From Antarcticirhabdus aurantiaca (GTDB taxonomy: Bacteria > Pseudomonadota > Alphaproteobacteria > Rhizobiales > Rhizobiaceae): a DNA stretch of 64,000 nucleotides. The notes below the pieces were generated by a model. The model worked only from the letters and a program-made list of their open reading frames with translations, had not been told where the DNA came from and searched no databases. The DNA lies in the NCBI RefSeq assembly GCF_009765365.1, contig NZ_VTOM01000016.1, positions 1 through 64,000 on the forward strand, written 5' to 3'. Positions within the stretch are counted from its first letter, which is position 1. Each line of letters begins with the position of its first letter. Made by a program: the position numbers and the translations under genes. Below are positions 1 through 8,146 of the stretch, piece by piece.

Positions 1-34
1 GAAAGCATCGCCCCGATCGGCGATGATCCCCTCG

Positions 35-223
35 TCAGCCTGCCAACCCTCGCAGTCTGATCTGCCCGGCCCAAGCCGGCAACCGTGGTGGCCCTTCGCG
101 AGCTACACCACGCCAAGGGACACGACCCAGGGACGTGGTCACGAAGTCGGTCAGGTCGAATGGTGTGCCGCGAGGCGAGACCGGAAAGTCGTCGAAGGAG
201 CGGAAGTCGTCGAGCCGGGTCAT
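35..223 (-). CDS. small hypothetical protein, last gene of a three-gene set
   Basis: This encodes 62 residues beginning MTRLDDFRSFDDF and matches no family I know. The case for a real gene is its start: the ATG at 223-221 overlaps the TGA of the upstream gene (222-220) as ATGA, the usual sign of translational coupling. The acidic N-terminus reads like protein; the C-terminal third, rich in Gly, Pro and Arg, is less convincing. No membrane segment or signal is visible. It may be a small accessory subunit for the upstream gene, but no function can be assigned. Confidence 0.4.
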   Translation of the reverse strand: MTRLDDFRSFDDFPVSPRGTPFDLTDFVTTSLGRVPWRGVAREGPPRLPAWAGQIRLRGLAG

Positions 224-561
224 GCGTCGCTCCTCCCGTTGCGCGTGCTGGGGCGACCCAGACGGTAGATACGGGACAGGGTGCGCGCGTAGCCGTACGG
301 GGGCGCGAGGATCCAGAGTTCGGACGTCATCACGAGTCTACCCGTCCCGATCTTGGAGTGTCCGGCGACCACGCCAGTGAGGCAGGGGACGGTACGGGAG
401 CCGAGTGCCCAACCATCGAGGATCGGGGCGTCGGCGAGGAGGGCATGCCCGGGGTGCTCGCCCCTGGCCAGCGCCTCCATGTCCGCGACGACGCCGCGGA
501 GACGTTCGAGTTCGTCTTGAAGGTTGAGGGGTGCGCCGGAAGGCGGGACGAAGATCGCCAT
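220..561 (-). CDS. DUF6634-like hypothetical protein
   Basis: This is a soluble protein of about 113 residues. I chose the ATG at 561 because a GGAG lies 8-12 bases upstream; a GTG at 603 would add 14 residues without a visible ribosome site. The mix of a helical Glu/Leu-rich N-terminus (DELERLRGVVADMEAL), a central LADAPILDGW stretch and a conserved-looking TSELW...ARTLSRIYRLG end recalls the small DUF6634 proteins of Hyphomicrobiales; this is recall, not a search. No catalytic motif is apparent. It sits between the TnsA-like gene upstream (69 bases) and a coupled 62-residue gene downstream, so the three are probably co-transcribed. Confidence 0.55.
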   Translation of the reverse strand: MAIFVPPSGAPLNLQDELERLRGVVADMEALARGEHPGHALLADAPILDGWALGSRTVPCLTGVVAGHSKIGTGRLVMTSELWILAPPYGYARTLSRIYRLGRPSTRNGRSDA

Positions 562-629
562 GACGAAAAGTCTCCGGTCGCCGACCGCGATGCGGACGGA
601 CACGAAGGAAGGGAAGGGATGCGGAGGTG

Positions 630-1260
630 TCAGGCCTGGCGGCGTATGACCCGCGTCCTCGCGCCGAGCGGCTCGTCAAGGTCGAGGTCGACCAGCCTGG
701 CAAGCGCCAGCGCGGCCACGGCGGCGACCGGCCGCGAGGTGTGCCTCAAGATGCCGAGGCAGTCCGCGAGGGTGACAGAGCCTTCCTCGTCGAGCGCGGC
801 GAGGAGCCTGACGCGGTCGTCCAGGGTCACGCGCCAGCGGGCATGGGGGAAGATCGCCCTTGCATTCTCCAGCCTGACTGGATCGACGTCGTCGGGGCCG
901 ACGACCCTGGCGTTCGGCGGAAGCTCCAAGGGAGCAGAAGCGAACGACAAGGCGCCGTCGGCTGCCACGAACAGGAACTCCCGGCCGCGGCTGCCCCACG
1001 TCTCGAAGTCCGCCACGAGGCCGGCGTCGCCGACCGCCACGCGGCACCGCCAGCGATCGACGCATGGGTCGACGTCGAGGAGCAGCGCGACGTCCGCCGC
1101 CAGCGGACGCGAACGCCGCCTCGCCCACGCAGCGCAGGGGACGGTGCCGGGCCTCGAACCCTGCACGGGGCGTGGTCGACGGGTGGCCGCCGGGTTCGGA
1201 TGGAACGCTGGGCTGTGACCGCTCGGCGCGCATGGGCATGCTCCGCATCGGACGGGGCAT
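630..1260 (-). pseudogene. TnsA-like (PD-(D/E)XK-type) protein gene with a probable frameshift
   Basis: Two overlapping minus-strand frames join into one sensible protein. The first (from ATG 1260) gives MPRPMRSMPMRAERS and later RHRPLRCVGEAAFAS; the second (ending at 630) continues LAADVALLLDVDP and then VADFETWGSRGREFLFV. Joined near 1100-1106 they follow the plan of TnsA N-terminal nucleases: a CES/LE-like helix, a DP-x-V strand, an ADF strand, then a core strand, with a winged-helix-like tail (RVRLLAALDEEGSVTLADCL). The catalytic Lys expected after the ADF strand is not evident (EFLFVAADG), so even an intact copy may lack nuclease activity. The family call is inference from pattern. An assembly indel would equally explain the break. 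Confidence 0.45.
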
Positions 1261-1672
1261 CGCCTCGCGTCCGTCAACCTCGGAAGGGTGAAGCGGTCAG
1301 CGTATGGGCGGCTTGGTGGATGCGACGCGCGGAAGCGAGGCGCCGGAGGGGCGCTGGCAAGTCCGCATGTGGGCGAGAGACTGTCGCATGGTCACCAGGC
1401 TAAGTCCGTAGGGAGCGAAGAGTCAATGACGCGATCGATTCGACACGTCGTCCCGCCTTGCCCTGTGGACAACCTATGGCGACGAGCGGCTATCGCGCCG
1501 AGCTGGAGTTCTTCCGCACGCGGGGGACATGATCGGTGACATGCAGTACGGCCGTCCTTGAGGGAGGACGGCACGGCTACTGCCCAGATCTCGAAGCTGC
1601 CGATTAAGCAATTCTCCGCGTGGGCCTTTGAGCAGGACGGACGCTTCGAACTCATCGACTGCTGTCGACCCT
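1261..1672. other. intergenic stretch before the IS1182 element, nothing recognised
   Basis: No supported gene. A short plus-strand frame from 1558 reads partly protein-like (QISKLPIKQFSAWAFEQ) and runs straight into the IS, so it could be a remnant of a gene interrupted by the insertion; this is too weak to annotate. Confidence 0.3.
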
Positions 1673-3335
1673 GGCTGTGTCAAAACCCCACCCATGCTAT
1701 GCTCGTTCGGGTTGACCGGAGGGTGGCATGGGACGCTTCGTTGTCGGTGCCGATCGCGAACAAGCGACGCTGTTTCCACCCTGCCTCGAAGACTGGATCG
1801 CAGATGACAACCCGGTCCGGGTGATCGACGTCTTCGTCGATGCGCTGGATTTGGGCTCTCTCGGTTTTGAGGGTGTCGAAGCGGCCGCGACGGGACGGCC
1901 CGGCTATCATCCCTCGGCTCTCTTGAAGCTCTACGTCTATGGCTACCTGAACCGCATTCCCTCCAGTCGGCGCTTAGAGCGCGAGGCCGGTCGCAACGTC
2001 GAGGTCATGTGGCTGACGGCGCGGCTGTCGCCCGATCACAAGACCATTGCCGAGTTCCGTCGGCAGAACGGCTCCGCCATTGGACGCGTCTGCGCTCGCT
2101 TCGTGGCTCTGTGCCGCGAGATGGGTCTTTTGACGGGGACGCGCGTCGCGATTGATGGCTCGAAGTTCAAGGCGGTCAACAACCGCGACCGCAACTTCAC
2201 CAAAGCCAAGCTCGAGCGGCGCCGTGAGCAGATCGAGGAGAGTGTCTCACGCTATCTGGCTCAGCTCGACACGGCCGACCGCCAGGAGCCGACACCCGAA
2301 CTCGCCGCCAAGGTCGCTCGGCTGAACGAGAAGATCGCCCGCCTCGGTCAGGAGATGGAGCGCCTCGCCGGCTTGGAGACGCAGATGGCGGCGGCGCCCG
2401 ATCGTCAGGTCTCCCTGACCGATCCGGACGCCCGCTCGATGGCAACCAGCGGACGCGGGTCGGGCATGGTCGGCTACAACGTCCAGGTAGCAGTGGACAC
2501 CGAGCATCACCTGATCGTGGCGCACGAGGTCACCAATGTAGGATCGGACCGGGCCCAACTCAGCGGCATGGCGCAGCAGGCCAAGCAGGCGCTCCAGATC
2601 GATCGGCTCGAGGCCGTGGCCGACCGGGGCTACTACTCCGGTGAGGAGATCCTGGCCTGCGAGCGCGCCGGCATCGCCGTCACGCTGCCGCGTCCGATGA
2701 CGTCGGGCGCCAAGGCGGCGGGACGGTTCGGCAAGGAAGACTTCCTGTACCGCCACGACGAGAACGCCTACCGCTGCCCGGCGGGCGAGACGCTCCCTTA
2801 CCGATACACGACGGTCGAGAACGGCATGACGCTCAGCCGCTACTGGACGAACGCCTGCCAGGCTTGCTCCCTGAAGGCGGACTGCACGACGGGTAAGGAG
2901 CGGCGCGTCACGCGCTGGGAACACGAGGACGTTCTGGAGACCGTACAGCGCCGGCTCGATGCCGATCCTCTGGCCATGCGAGTGCGGCGCGAGACGGTCG
3001 AGCATCCGTTCGGCACGCTGAAGGCCCGGATGGGCGCCACCCACTTTCTGACCCGGACGCTACCGCGTGTGTCGGCCGAGATGGCACTCCAGGTCCTGGC
3101 CTACAATCTGACGCGGGTCCTGAACATCATGGGCAGCCAGAGGCTCCTCGCCGCCATCAGAGGCTGATCAGGCGGCTACGACGTCTCGCTCCATCCCATC
3201 ACGCGAGCCGACCGCATCGTCCTGTCCCCCCATGACCGCAAAACACAGCCGCAGAGCGCCGTCTCTCAGTGCCCAGTCAAGGCGATCAATGCCTAAACGT
3301 CAAACAACAACCCAGCTCGACGTTTTGACACGGCC
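1673..3335 (+). mobile_element. complete IS1182-family insertion sequence
   Basis: The element of about 1.66 kb is bounded by near-perfect terminal inverted repeats: GGCTGTGTCAAAAC at 1673-1686 and GTTTTGACACGGCC at 3322-3335 (13 of 14 positions complementary). It carries one transposase gene and about 155 bases of noncoding right end. No target duplication is clear in the flanks (CCCT left, TGGA right). Length, single gene and termini all fit an intact copy. Confidence 0.85.
1728..3167 (+). CDS. IS1182 family transposase
   Basis: This 479-residue DDE-type transposase moves the surrounding element. The N-terminal region (about 20-110, with ADDNPVRVIDVFVDAL and GRPGYHPSALLKLYVYGY) is the DUF772-type DNA-binding part; the catalytic core follows, with AIDGSKFKAVNN and later DRGYYSGEEI; the C-terminal DDE_Tnp_1_6-like part has the Cys cluster C-x2-C-x5-C (ACQACSLKADC) and the ending VEHPFGTLKARMG. 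A coiled-coil-like insertion lies at about 165-225. The length is normal for the family and the frame is unbroken, so it may be active. The ATG at 1728 follows a GGAGGG about 8 bases upstream. Confidence 0.95.
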   Translation: MGRFVVGADREQATLFPPCLEDWIADDNPVRVIDVFVDALDLGSLGFEGVEAAATGRPGYHPSALLKLYVYGYLNRIPSSRRLEREAGRNVEVMWLTARLSPDHKTIAEFRRQNGSAIGRVCARFVALCREMGLLTGTRVAIDGSKFKAVNNRDRNFTKAKLERRREQIEESVSRYLAQLDTADRQEPTPELAAKVARLNEKIARLGQEMERLAGLETQMAAAPDRQVSLTDPDARSMATSGRGSGMVGYNVQVAVDTEHHLIVAHEVTNVGSDRAQLSGMAQQAKQALQIDRLEAVADRGYYSGEEILACERAGIAVTLPRPMTSGAKAAGRFGKEDFLYRHDENAYRCPAGETLPYRYTTVENGMTLSRYWTNACQACSLKADCTTGKERRVTRWEHEDVLETVQRRLDADPLAMRVRRETVEHPFGTLKARMGATHFLTRTLPRVSAEMALQVLAYNLTRVLNIMGSQRLLAAIRG

Positions 3336-3362
3336 TGGACCCTTCCCGACCCGTCGATGGGA

Positions 3363-4376
3363 CTACGCCGCCTCCCGAAAGCGGACGACAACCTTCCCCT
3401 TTGCCCGGCCGCCTTCGAGATATGCGAACGCCTCCCGGATCTCTTCGAACGGGAACACGCGATCGACGACGGGTTCGAGTTGGCCGCCTCCGATCATGCA
3501 GCCGAGTTCGGCGAGCTCCGCGCCGTTCGGGCGCATGAAGAGGAAGCGGTAGCGGGCACCGTGCCGCCTGGCTTGGCCTCGCGTGCGCAGGCTCGCTAGC
3601 CAGAACAGGGCTGGCAGGAGACCGCCGCGTCCGATGTCCTTGCGTGCCGACTGGGGCTCGGGCATGCCCGCAATCGAGACGACGGTTCCGCCGCGCTTTA
3701 CGACGCCGAACGACTTGTCGAGCGTCTCGCCGCCGAGGAGATCGAACACGCCGTCCATGTCACGGACATGGTCCTCGAAGCGCTGGGTCGTATAGTCGAT
3801 CACGACGTCGGCGCCGAGCCTCTCGACCAGAGCCCGGCCCCGCGGCGAGGCGGTTGTCGTCACGTTGGCTCCCAGCGCCTTGGCGATCTGGATGGCGAAG
3901 GTCCCGACGCCGCCCGCGCCGCCCGGAATGAAGACCCGGCTGCCGGGCTCGAGGCGCAACTCGTCGCGCAGCGCCTGGAGCGCCGTCAGGCCCGCCAGCG
4001 GCACGCCGGCGGCCGCCTCGAAGGGCAGGCTCTCCGGCATCCGGGCGAGGAGGGGGGCCGGCACGACGGCGTACTCGGCGAAGGCGCCCATGGCGGTCTT
4101 GTCCATGCGGGCGAACACGCGGGTGCCGGGCGCAAATTCCGTCACGCCCTCCCCGCAGGCCCCGACGACGCCCGCCAGTTCACCGCCCATCACCACCGGC
4201 AGGCGCCAGCGGTAGACCGCCCGCAGCTTGCCCTCGCGGATCTTGTAGTCGACGGGGTTGAGGCCGGCCGCCATGACCCGGACGAGAACCTCGCCAGCCT
4301 TCGGCTCGGGCCTCGGCACGTCGCGAAGCTCCATCGTCTCGGGGCCGCCGTAGCGGGTCAGCATCAGCGCCTTCAT
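3363..4376 (-). CDS. zinc-free medium-chain NADPH-dependent oxidoreductase (quinone reductase-like)
   Basis: This 337-residue cytosolic enzyme belongs to the medium-chain reductase superfamily, which reduces quinones or enones with NAD(P)H. The GroES-like N-terminal half starts MKALMLTRYGGPETMEL and includes AAGLNPVDYKIREG; the Rossmann half has the nucleotide loop GGAGGVGTFAIQIAK near 150-165 and a VIDYT strand. The Cys/His ligands of zinc alcohol dehydrogenases are absent, which puts it with the quinone oxidoreductase/Zta1-like branch. It lies divergent from an HxlR-type regulator gene, a common arrangement for electrophile-stress enzymes, and a tiny lipoprotein ORF lies just upstream on the same strand. 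The substrate is unknown. Confidence 0.9.
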   Translation of the reverse strand: MKALMLTRYGGPETMELRDVPRPEPKAGEVLVRVMAAGLNPVDYKIREGKLRAVYRWRLPVVMGGELAGVVGACGEGVTEFAPGTRVFARMDKTAMGAFAEYAVVPAPLLARMPESLPFEAAAGVPLAGLTALQALRDELRLEPGSRVFIPGGAGGVGTFAIQIAKALGANVTTTASPRGRALVERLGADVVIDYTTQRFEDHVRDMDGVFDLLGGETLDKSFGVVKRGGTVVSIAGMPEPQSARKDIGRGGLLPALFWLASLRTRGQARRHGARYRFLFMRPNGAELAELGCMIGGGQLEPVVDRVFPFEEIREAFAYLEGGRAKGKVVVRFREAA

Positions 4377-4403
4377 CTCTGCGATCTCCTGAACGTGTGG
4401 GGG

Positions 4404-4523
4404 TCAGAACGGCATGGCCGAGATCGGCGGCGCCGAGGGGTAGGCAATGGAGCGGTCGGAGCCCGTGGTGTGGCAGGCTGCGAGGGACAGGCAGGCGAGA
4501 AGGATCAAGTTGGCGCGGGCCAT
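4404..4523 (-). CDS. very small predicted lipoprotein (39 residues)
   Basis: A 39-residue frame encodes an Arg-containing start, a hydrophobic stretch and a lipobox: MARANLILLACLSLAACHT, with Cys17 after LSLAA as the expected lipidated residue. The remaining 22 residues are short and polar to proline-rich. It lies 27 bases upstream of the oxidoreductase gene on the same strand, so the two could share a transcript. The ribosome site is weak, and the size rules out certainty. A lipobox of this quality arising by chance in an intergenic region is unlikely. Function unknown. Confidence 0.5.
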   Translation of the reverse strand: MARANLILLACLSLAACHTTGSDRSIAYPSAPPISAMPF

Positions 4524-4590
4524 CGGAGAGGTCCATCGGTTGGGCGGTCGCGGGTGCGATGCCGGGATGGTCCCGATGTCCGATCCACGG

Positions 4591-4616
4591 TATTCTTTCT
4601 CAAGTAGGCAAGAAAA
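4591..4616. promoter_or_regulatory. candidate HxlR operator
   Basis: An imperfect inverted repeat, TTTCT at 4596-4600 and AGAAA at 4611-4615, sits in an AT-rich patch between the reductase/lipoprotein side and the HxlR gene start. HxlR-family regulators usually bind such dyads next to their own gene. This is inference from position and symmetry only. Confidence 0.35.
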
Positions 4617-4633
4617 TCGAACCTGGTTTGAAA

Positions 4634-4999
4634 ATGGATACCATAGGCAGTTCTGGGCATGACGCCGTCTGCATTCCCTCGATTGAGGAGGTCGCCGAGT
4701 TCCGCCGGGTGGTGAACACGGTGATCGGCAAGTGGAAGATCGACATCCTGTTCGTGCTCCTCTCCGGCCCGAAGCGCTTCGGCGAGCTGCGCCGCACGCT
4801 GTCTGGCATCACGCAGAACATGCTGACGGCGCAGCTTCGTGCGCTGGAGGCGGACGGGCTCGTCAACCGGACGGCGTTCGCCACCATCCCGCCCAGGGTG
4901 GACTACGAGCTGACCGAGGCCGCCTACGCGTTGAAGCCGATCTTCACCGACCTCGTAGCTTGGTCGCGGAACAGGAAGGCGGCAGCCGCGGTACGGTAA
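4634..4999 (+). CDS. HxlR-family transcriptional regulator
   Basis: This 121-residue protein is a single winged helix-turn-helix of the HxlR (MarR-like) type. Visible landmarks are VIGKWKIDILFVLLSG, then FGELRRTLSGITQNMLTAQLRALE as the recognition region, then the wing PPRVDYELTEAAYALKPI. Length and order are normal for the family. I take the ATG at 4634 because the preceding in-frame sequence does not resemble protein. It is transcribed away from the reductase gene, and HxlR proteins commonly sense electrophiles or oxidants through Cys; only one Cys (in AVCIPS near the N-terminus) is visible here. It probably controls the divergent reductase. Confidence 0.88.
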   Translation: MDTIGSSGHDAVCIPSIEEVAEFRRVVNTVIGKWKIDILFVLLSGPKRFGELRRTLSGITQNMLTAQLRALEADGLVNRTAFATIPPRVDYELTEAAYALKPIFTDLVAWSRNRKAAAAVR

Positions 5000-5024
5000 C
5001 TCGCTGGAGCAATGTCGCGTCCGT

Positions 5025-5762
5025 CTACTGGGACGGCGCCTGGAGCAGCTCCACGACCTTCCTCGCCGTTAAGTGGGCCGAGAACGGGTTCTGGCCTGTC
5101 ACCAGGCGACCGTCCGTCTCCACATGCGGCAGGAAGGGAATGGCTGCCTTGCGGTAGTGGGCCCCGCGTCGCCGCATCTCCGCCTCGGCGTTGTAGGGCA
5201 TGTGCCGGGCAACGCCCGCCAGCACCTCCTCCGTCCAGGAGAAGCCGGTGACGCGCCGGCCGGCGACGAGCAGCGTCCCGTCGGCGAGACGCGCGTTGAG
5301 GAGCCCGCAATAGCCGTGGCAGACGGCGGAGACGACGCCGCCGCGCTCCCAGATCGCACGGGTCAGGGCCTGCAAGCCCTCGCTCTCCGGGAAGTCCCAC
5401 ATTACCGCATGGCCACCCGTGAAATAGATCGCGTCAAACTCCGCCGGGTCGATCTCGTCGGGGCGTCCGGTCGTCTCCAGCAGCGCCATCCGAGCCGGAT
5501 CGCCCTACCAGGCCTTGGCCGAGCGGTCGAGCAGCGGCCACCTCAGGGCGCGGGGCTCCAGCGGCACGTGTCCGCCGAGCGGGCTGACGAGGCTCTGCTC
5601 GAAGCCCTCCACGGCGAAGGTGTCCCATGCATGGGTCAGCTCGGACAGCCACAGACCCGTCGGCCTCGAGGGGTCGTCGTAGTGCGCGACGTTGGTGACG
5701 ACGTGGAGGATGCGCTTCGTCATGATGGCCCTGGGCTGAGGTTGTCGGACACGCTCGAGCAC
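5025..5762 (-). pseudogene. DJ-1/PfpI (Hsp31-like) glutamine amidotransferase-fold gene with an in-frame stop
   Basis: One continuous minus-strand frame encodes a DJ-1/PfpI protein, interrupted by a TAG at 5507-5505. Before the stop it reads MTKRILHVVTNVAHYD...LDRSAKAW; after it, GDPARMALLETTGRPDEI, then FTGGHAVMWDFP and the nucleophile elbow VSAVCHGYCGLLNAR. The family plan is complete and the catalytic Cys is present, so a single base change (for example TTG to TAG) or a base-calling error explains the break. Intact relatives act as chaperones, glyoxalases or deglycases. The downstream half could still be translated from an internal ATG at 5489 but would lack the first strands. Confidence 0.8.
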
Positions 5763-5808
5763 GGATCGTTCGATCGCGCCCGAACGTGCGGCTTGCAGGC
5801 CGGCCCGG

Positions 5809-6639
5809 TCAGCTCCGGGCGAAGGCGAGGATGTCGGCGTTCAGCTCGTCGGCATGGGTGGTCGGGATGCCGTGGGGCGCACCCTTGTAGGTCTTGAGCG
5901 TGCCGTTCCGGACCAGTTCCGCCGAGCGCGGTCCCGACGCCTTGTAGGGAACGACCTGGTCGTCGTCGCCGTGGACGACGAGGACCGGGATCGAGATGCT
6001 CCGAAGATCCGCGGTGAAGTCAGTCTGCGAGAACGCAACGATCCCGTCGTAGTGCGCCTTCGCCGACCCCATCATGCCCTGCCGCCACCAGTTGAGGACG
6101 ACCGGCTCGGACGACTTGGTCAGCAGGCGGTTGTAGCCGTAGAACGGACCCGCCGGCACGTCGTGGTAGAACTGGGCGCGGTTGGCGGCAAGCTGCGCCT
6201 GGAAGTCGTCGAACACCTCCTTCGGCGTTCCGTCCGGGTTGCCTTCCGTCTTGACCATCAGGGGCGGCACGGCGCTGACGAGCACTGCCTTGGCGACGCG
6301 GTCCTCCCCGTGTCGGGCGACGTAGCGCACGACCTCGCCGCCGCCTGTGGAATGACCGACATGGATCGCGCCCTGGACGCCGAGCTCGTCGACGACGGCG
6401 GCGACGTCGTCGGCGTAGTGGTCCATGTCGTGGCCGTCCCAGATCTGCTCGGAGCGGCCGTGACCGCGGCGGTCATGGGCAACGACGCGAAAGCCCTGGT
6501 TCACAAAGAACAGCATCTGCGCGTCCCAGTCGTCGGAACTCAGCGGCCATCCGTGGTGGAAGAAGATCACCGGGGCGTCCCGCGGCCCCCAGTCTTTGTA
6601 GAAGAGACCGACGCCGTCCTTCGTAGTCACGTATTCCAT
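5809..6639 (-). CDS. alpha/beta hydrolase (non-haem chloroperoxidase-like)
   Basis: This is a 276-residue alpha/beta hydrolase of the esterase/cofactor-free haloperoxidase group. The oxyanion motif is FFHHGWPLSSDDWD, the nucleophile elbow GHSTGG has Ser97, the acid is in HGDDDQVVP (about 225-227), and the catalytic His256 is in GAPHGIPTTH. I start at 6639 because GGGAGC precedes it at good spacing and MEYVTTKDGVGLFYKDWG is the family's usual beginning; the longer frame to 6741 overlaps the promoter. It is divergent from a MerR gene, and a MerR-type promoter reads toward it. The true substrate cannot be read from sequence; peroxidase activity in this group is often incidental to ester hydrolysis. 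Confidence 0.92.
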   Translation of the reverse strand: MEYVTTKDGVGLFYKDWGPRDAPVIFFHHGWPLSSDDWDAQMLFFVNQGFRVVAHDRRGHGRSEQIWDGHDMDHYADDVAAVVDELGVQGAIHVGHSTGGGEVVRYVARHGEDRVAKAVLVSAVPPLMVKTEGNPDGTPKEVFDDFQAQLAANRAQFYHDVPAGPFYGYNRLLTKSSEPVVLNWWRQGMMGSAKAHYDGIVAFSQTDFTADLRSISIPVLVVHGDDDQVVPYKASGPRSAELVRNGTLKTYKGAPHGIPTTHADELNADILAFARS

Positions 6640-6727
6640 GTGCCGCTCCCTTGATTGGCGGTTGGTGGACGGATGAACCCGAGCGCCTGTCGACGGCGAG
6701 CGGTGCAGTCCGCTTGACCCAGCCGCG

Positions 6728-6758
6728 ACCATAACGTTCAAGCGAGGTTGAAGGTCAA
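6728..6758 (-). promoter_or_regulatory. MerR-type promoter/operator for the hydrolase gene
   Basis: Read on the minus strand there is a -35 TTGACC (6758-6753) and a -10 TATGGT (6733-6728) separated by exactly 19 bases, the long spacer typical of MerR-activated promoters. The spacer holds a dyad, ACGTTCAA (6734-6741) and TTGAAGGT (6748-6755). It points at the hydrolase and abuts the merR-like gene. Confidence 0.7.
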
Positions 6759-6776
6759 CACGGTGTCGGGATACGC

Positions 6777-7178
6777 ATGAGGATCGGCGAGCTGGCCAAA
6801 CGCACGGGGCTCACGCCGTCCCGGATCCGCTTCTACGAGAGCGCCGGGCTGCTTGGCCCCGTGGAAAGACGACCCAACGGCTATCGCAGCTATTCGGCGG
6901 AGGCGGAGGCGCTTCTCCTCGTCGTCACGAGTGCCCAGCAGGCGGGCTTCTCACTGGACGAGGTCCGCCACCTGCTGCCGACAGGGTCGCAGGGCTGGCA
7001 GCATGAGGGGCTCGTCGCCGCCATGAAGCGGAAGGTCGAGGAGATCGCCGCGCTCGAGCAGCAACTGGCGCAAAGGAAGGCGCAGCTCGTCGCCGTAATC
7101 GACGGGATCGAGAACCGTCCCGATGGGCTCGACTGCGCGGACAACGCAAAGCGCGTGCTCGCCCTTCTCAGAACATGA
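6777..7178 (+). CDS. MerR-family transcriptional regulator
   Basis: This 133-residue regulator has the MerR winged helix at its N-terminus (MRIGELAKRTGLTPSRIRFYESAGLL, then RRPNGYRSY), a linking helix containing FSLDEVRHLLP, and a long dimerisation coiled coil (about 80-115, VEEIAALEQQLAQRKAQL). There is one C-terminal Cys (LDCADNAK) and no CxxC-type metal loop, so a metal sensor is less likely than an organic or redox sensor. It starts 19 bases beyond the 19-bp-spacer promoter of the divergent hydrolase gene and almost certainly controls that promoter and itself. Confidence 0.92.
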   Translation: MRIGELAKRTGLTPSRIRFYESAGLLGPVERRPNGYRSYSAEAEALLLVVTSAQQAGFSLDEVRHLLPTGSQGWQHEGLVAAMKRKVEEIAALEQQLAQRKAQLVAVIDGIENRPDGLDCADNAKRVLALLRT

Positions 7179-7326
7179 TCAGGCAAAGCGGTCTGTCGCG
7201 AGCGGTGTCCAGGTCCCGATCATAAAATCCGGTTGGAGAGAAGGCATCCGTCAGCTCAGGCGGCCATACCCTGGGCCCGTTCTTTTGCGCTGAGCCAAAC
7301 GGCAGCTAGAGCCCGATCACGCCAGG

Positions 7327-8146
7327 ATGCGGACAGTCGGGTTTCCACCCGACCCCGTCGTCAGCGTTCCCCTTCAACTGCGCCCAAGGTCTTCTGAAAC
7401 CGAATCTCCGTCACGCATGGAAGGATCCAAGACCGCCGTGGTCCTTAGATCCGGGGAGCCCCATCCGCGTTGCTGGGGCTGCCAGTTGGAGCTTGCGCCG
7501 GCCGCCACCGATTGCTTCGCTGCTCCGGCGGAGGGCGATCGATTGCGAATCAGGACGAGCCGAACATCGCGCCAGTGGATTGAGGTCGACGGAGCCGGGG
7601 AGGACGGCGATGCAGGCGGCATCGGCGCCGAGGAAACCGCCCGCCACCTGTCGCAGGCCGTGCGCTCGGCCAATCTCGTCGTTCTTTCCGGGCTTGGCAC
7701 GTCGCTCTGCGTCAGGCGCGGTGACGAGAGGCTCGCGCCAACGATGTGGCAGTTGCTTGAGCGGGTCAGGGCCGAGTTCGCCCGGCTCGACGCCGCCGAT
7801 CCCCTGCCTGACCAGCGCGGACGCTGGTCCGCTTTCACGGCCGCAGCGAACGTGGCCGAGGGCGAGGAAAACCTTGAGCACGTCCTGTCCCGGGCGAAGC
7901 TTGCGACGGAACTCGCTCCCGAACCCGTCCGCATCCTACAGGAGAGGCTGCTGGCCATCGCGGAAGGGGTCATCCTCGAAGCCGTCGACTTCCTCGCCGC
8001 GGACGTCACCCTCGACACGCACGCGAACTTCCTGCGACGGATCGCGCGGCGGCCGTCCCGCAAGGCGCGCGTGCGGATCTTCACGACCAACTACGACCGC
8101 TGCTTCGAGGCCGCAGCCGGCCGCGAGGAATTCATCGTTGTGGACG
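7327..8146 (+). pseudogene. SIR2-like domain protein gene, 3' end cut off by an ISL3 remnant
   Basis: The preserved part (about 270 residues) holds the start of a SIR2-like fold: RSANLVVLSGLGTSLCV near 115-130 and FTTNYDRCFEAAA near 255-265, a pattern used by SIR2 family proteins in phage-defence loci to bind or cleave NAD+. The frame leaves the SIR2 sequence exactly where an ISL3-like end begins (GGGTGTCAAACGG at about 8146) and then runs on as nonsense to 8262. The rest of the SIR2 domain is not found on the far side. The start is uncertain: ATG 7327 or ATG 7417. The family is well supported by the two motifs; a defence role is inference. Confidence 0.65.

Noticed and set aside
85-1218. Plus-strand frame opposite the TnsA-like/DUF6634-like set
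   Set aside because: Composition is Arg/Ser/Ala-rich without a domain, and the minus strand has coupled starts and protein-like sequence.
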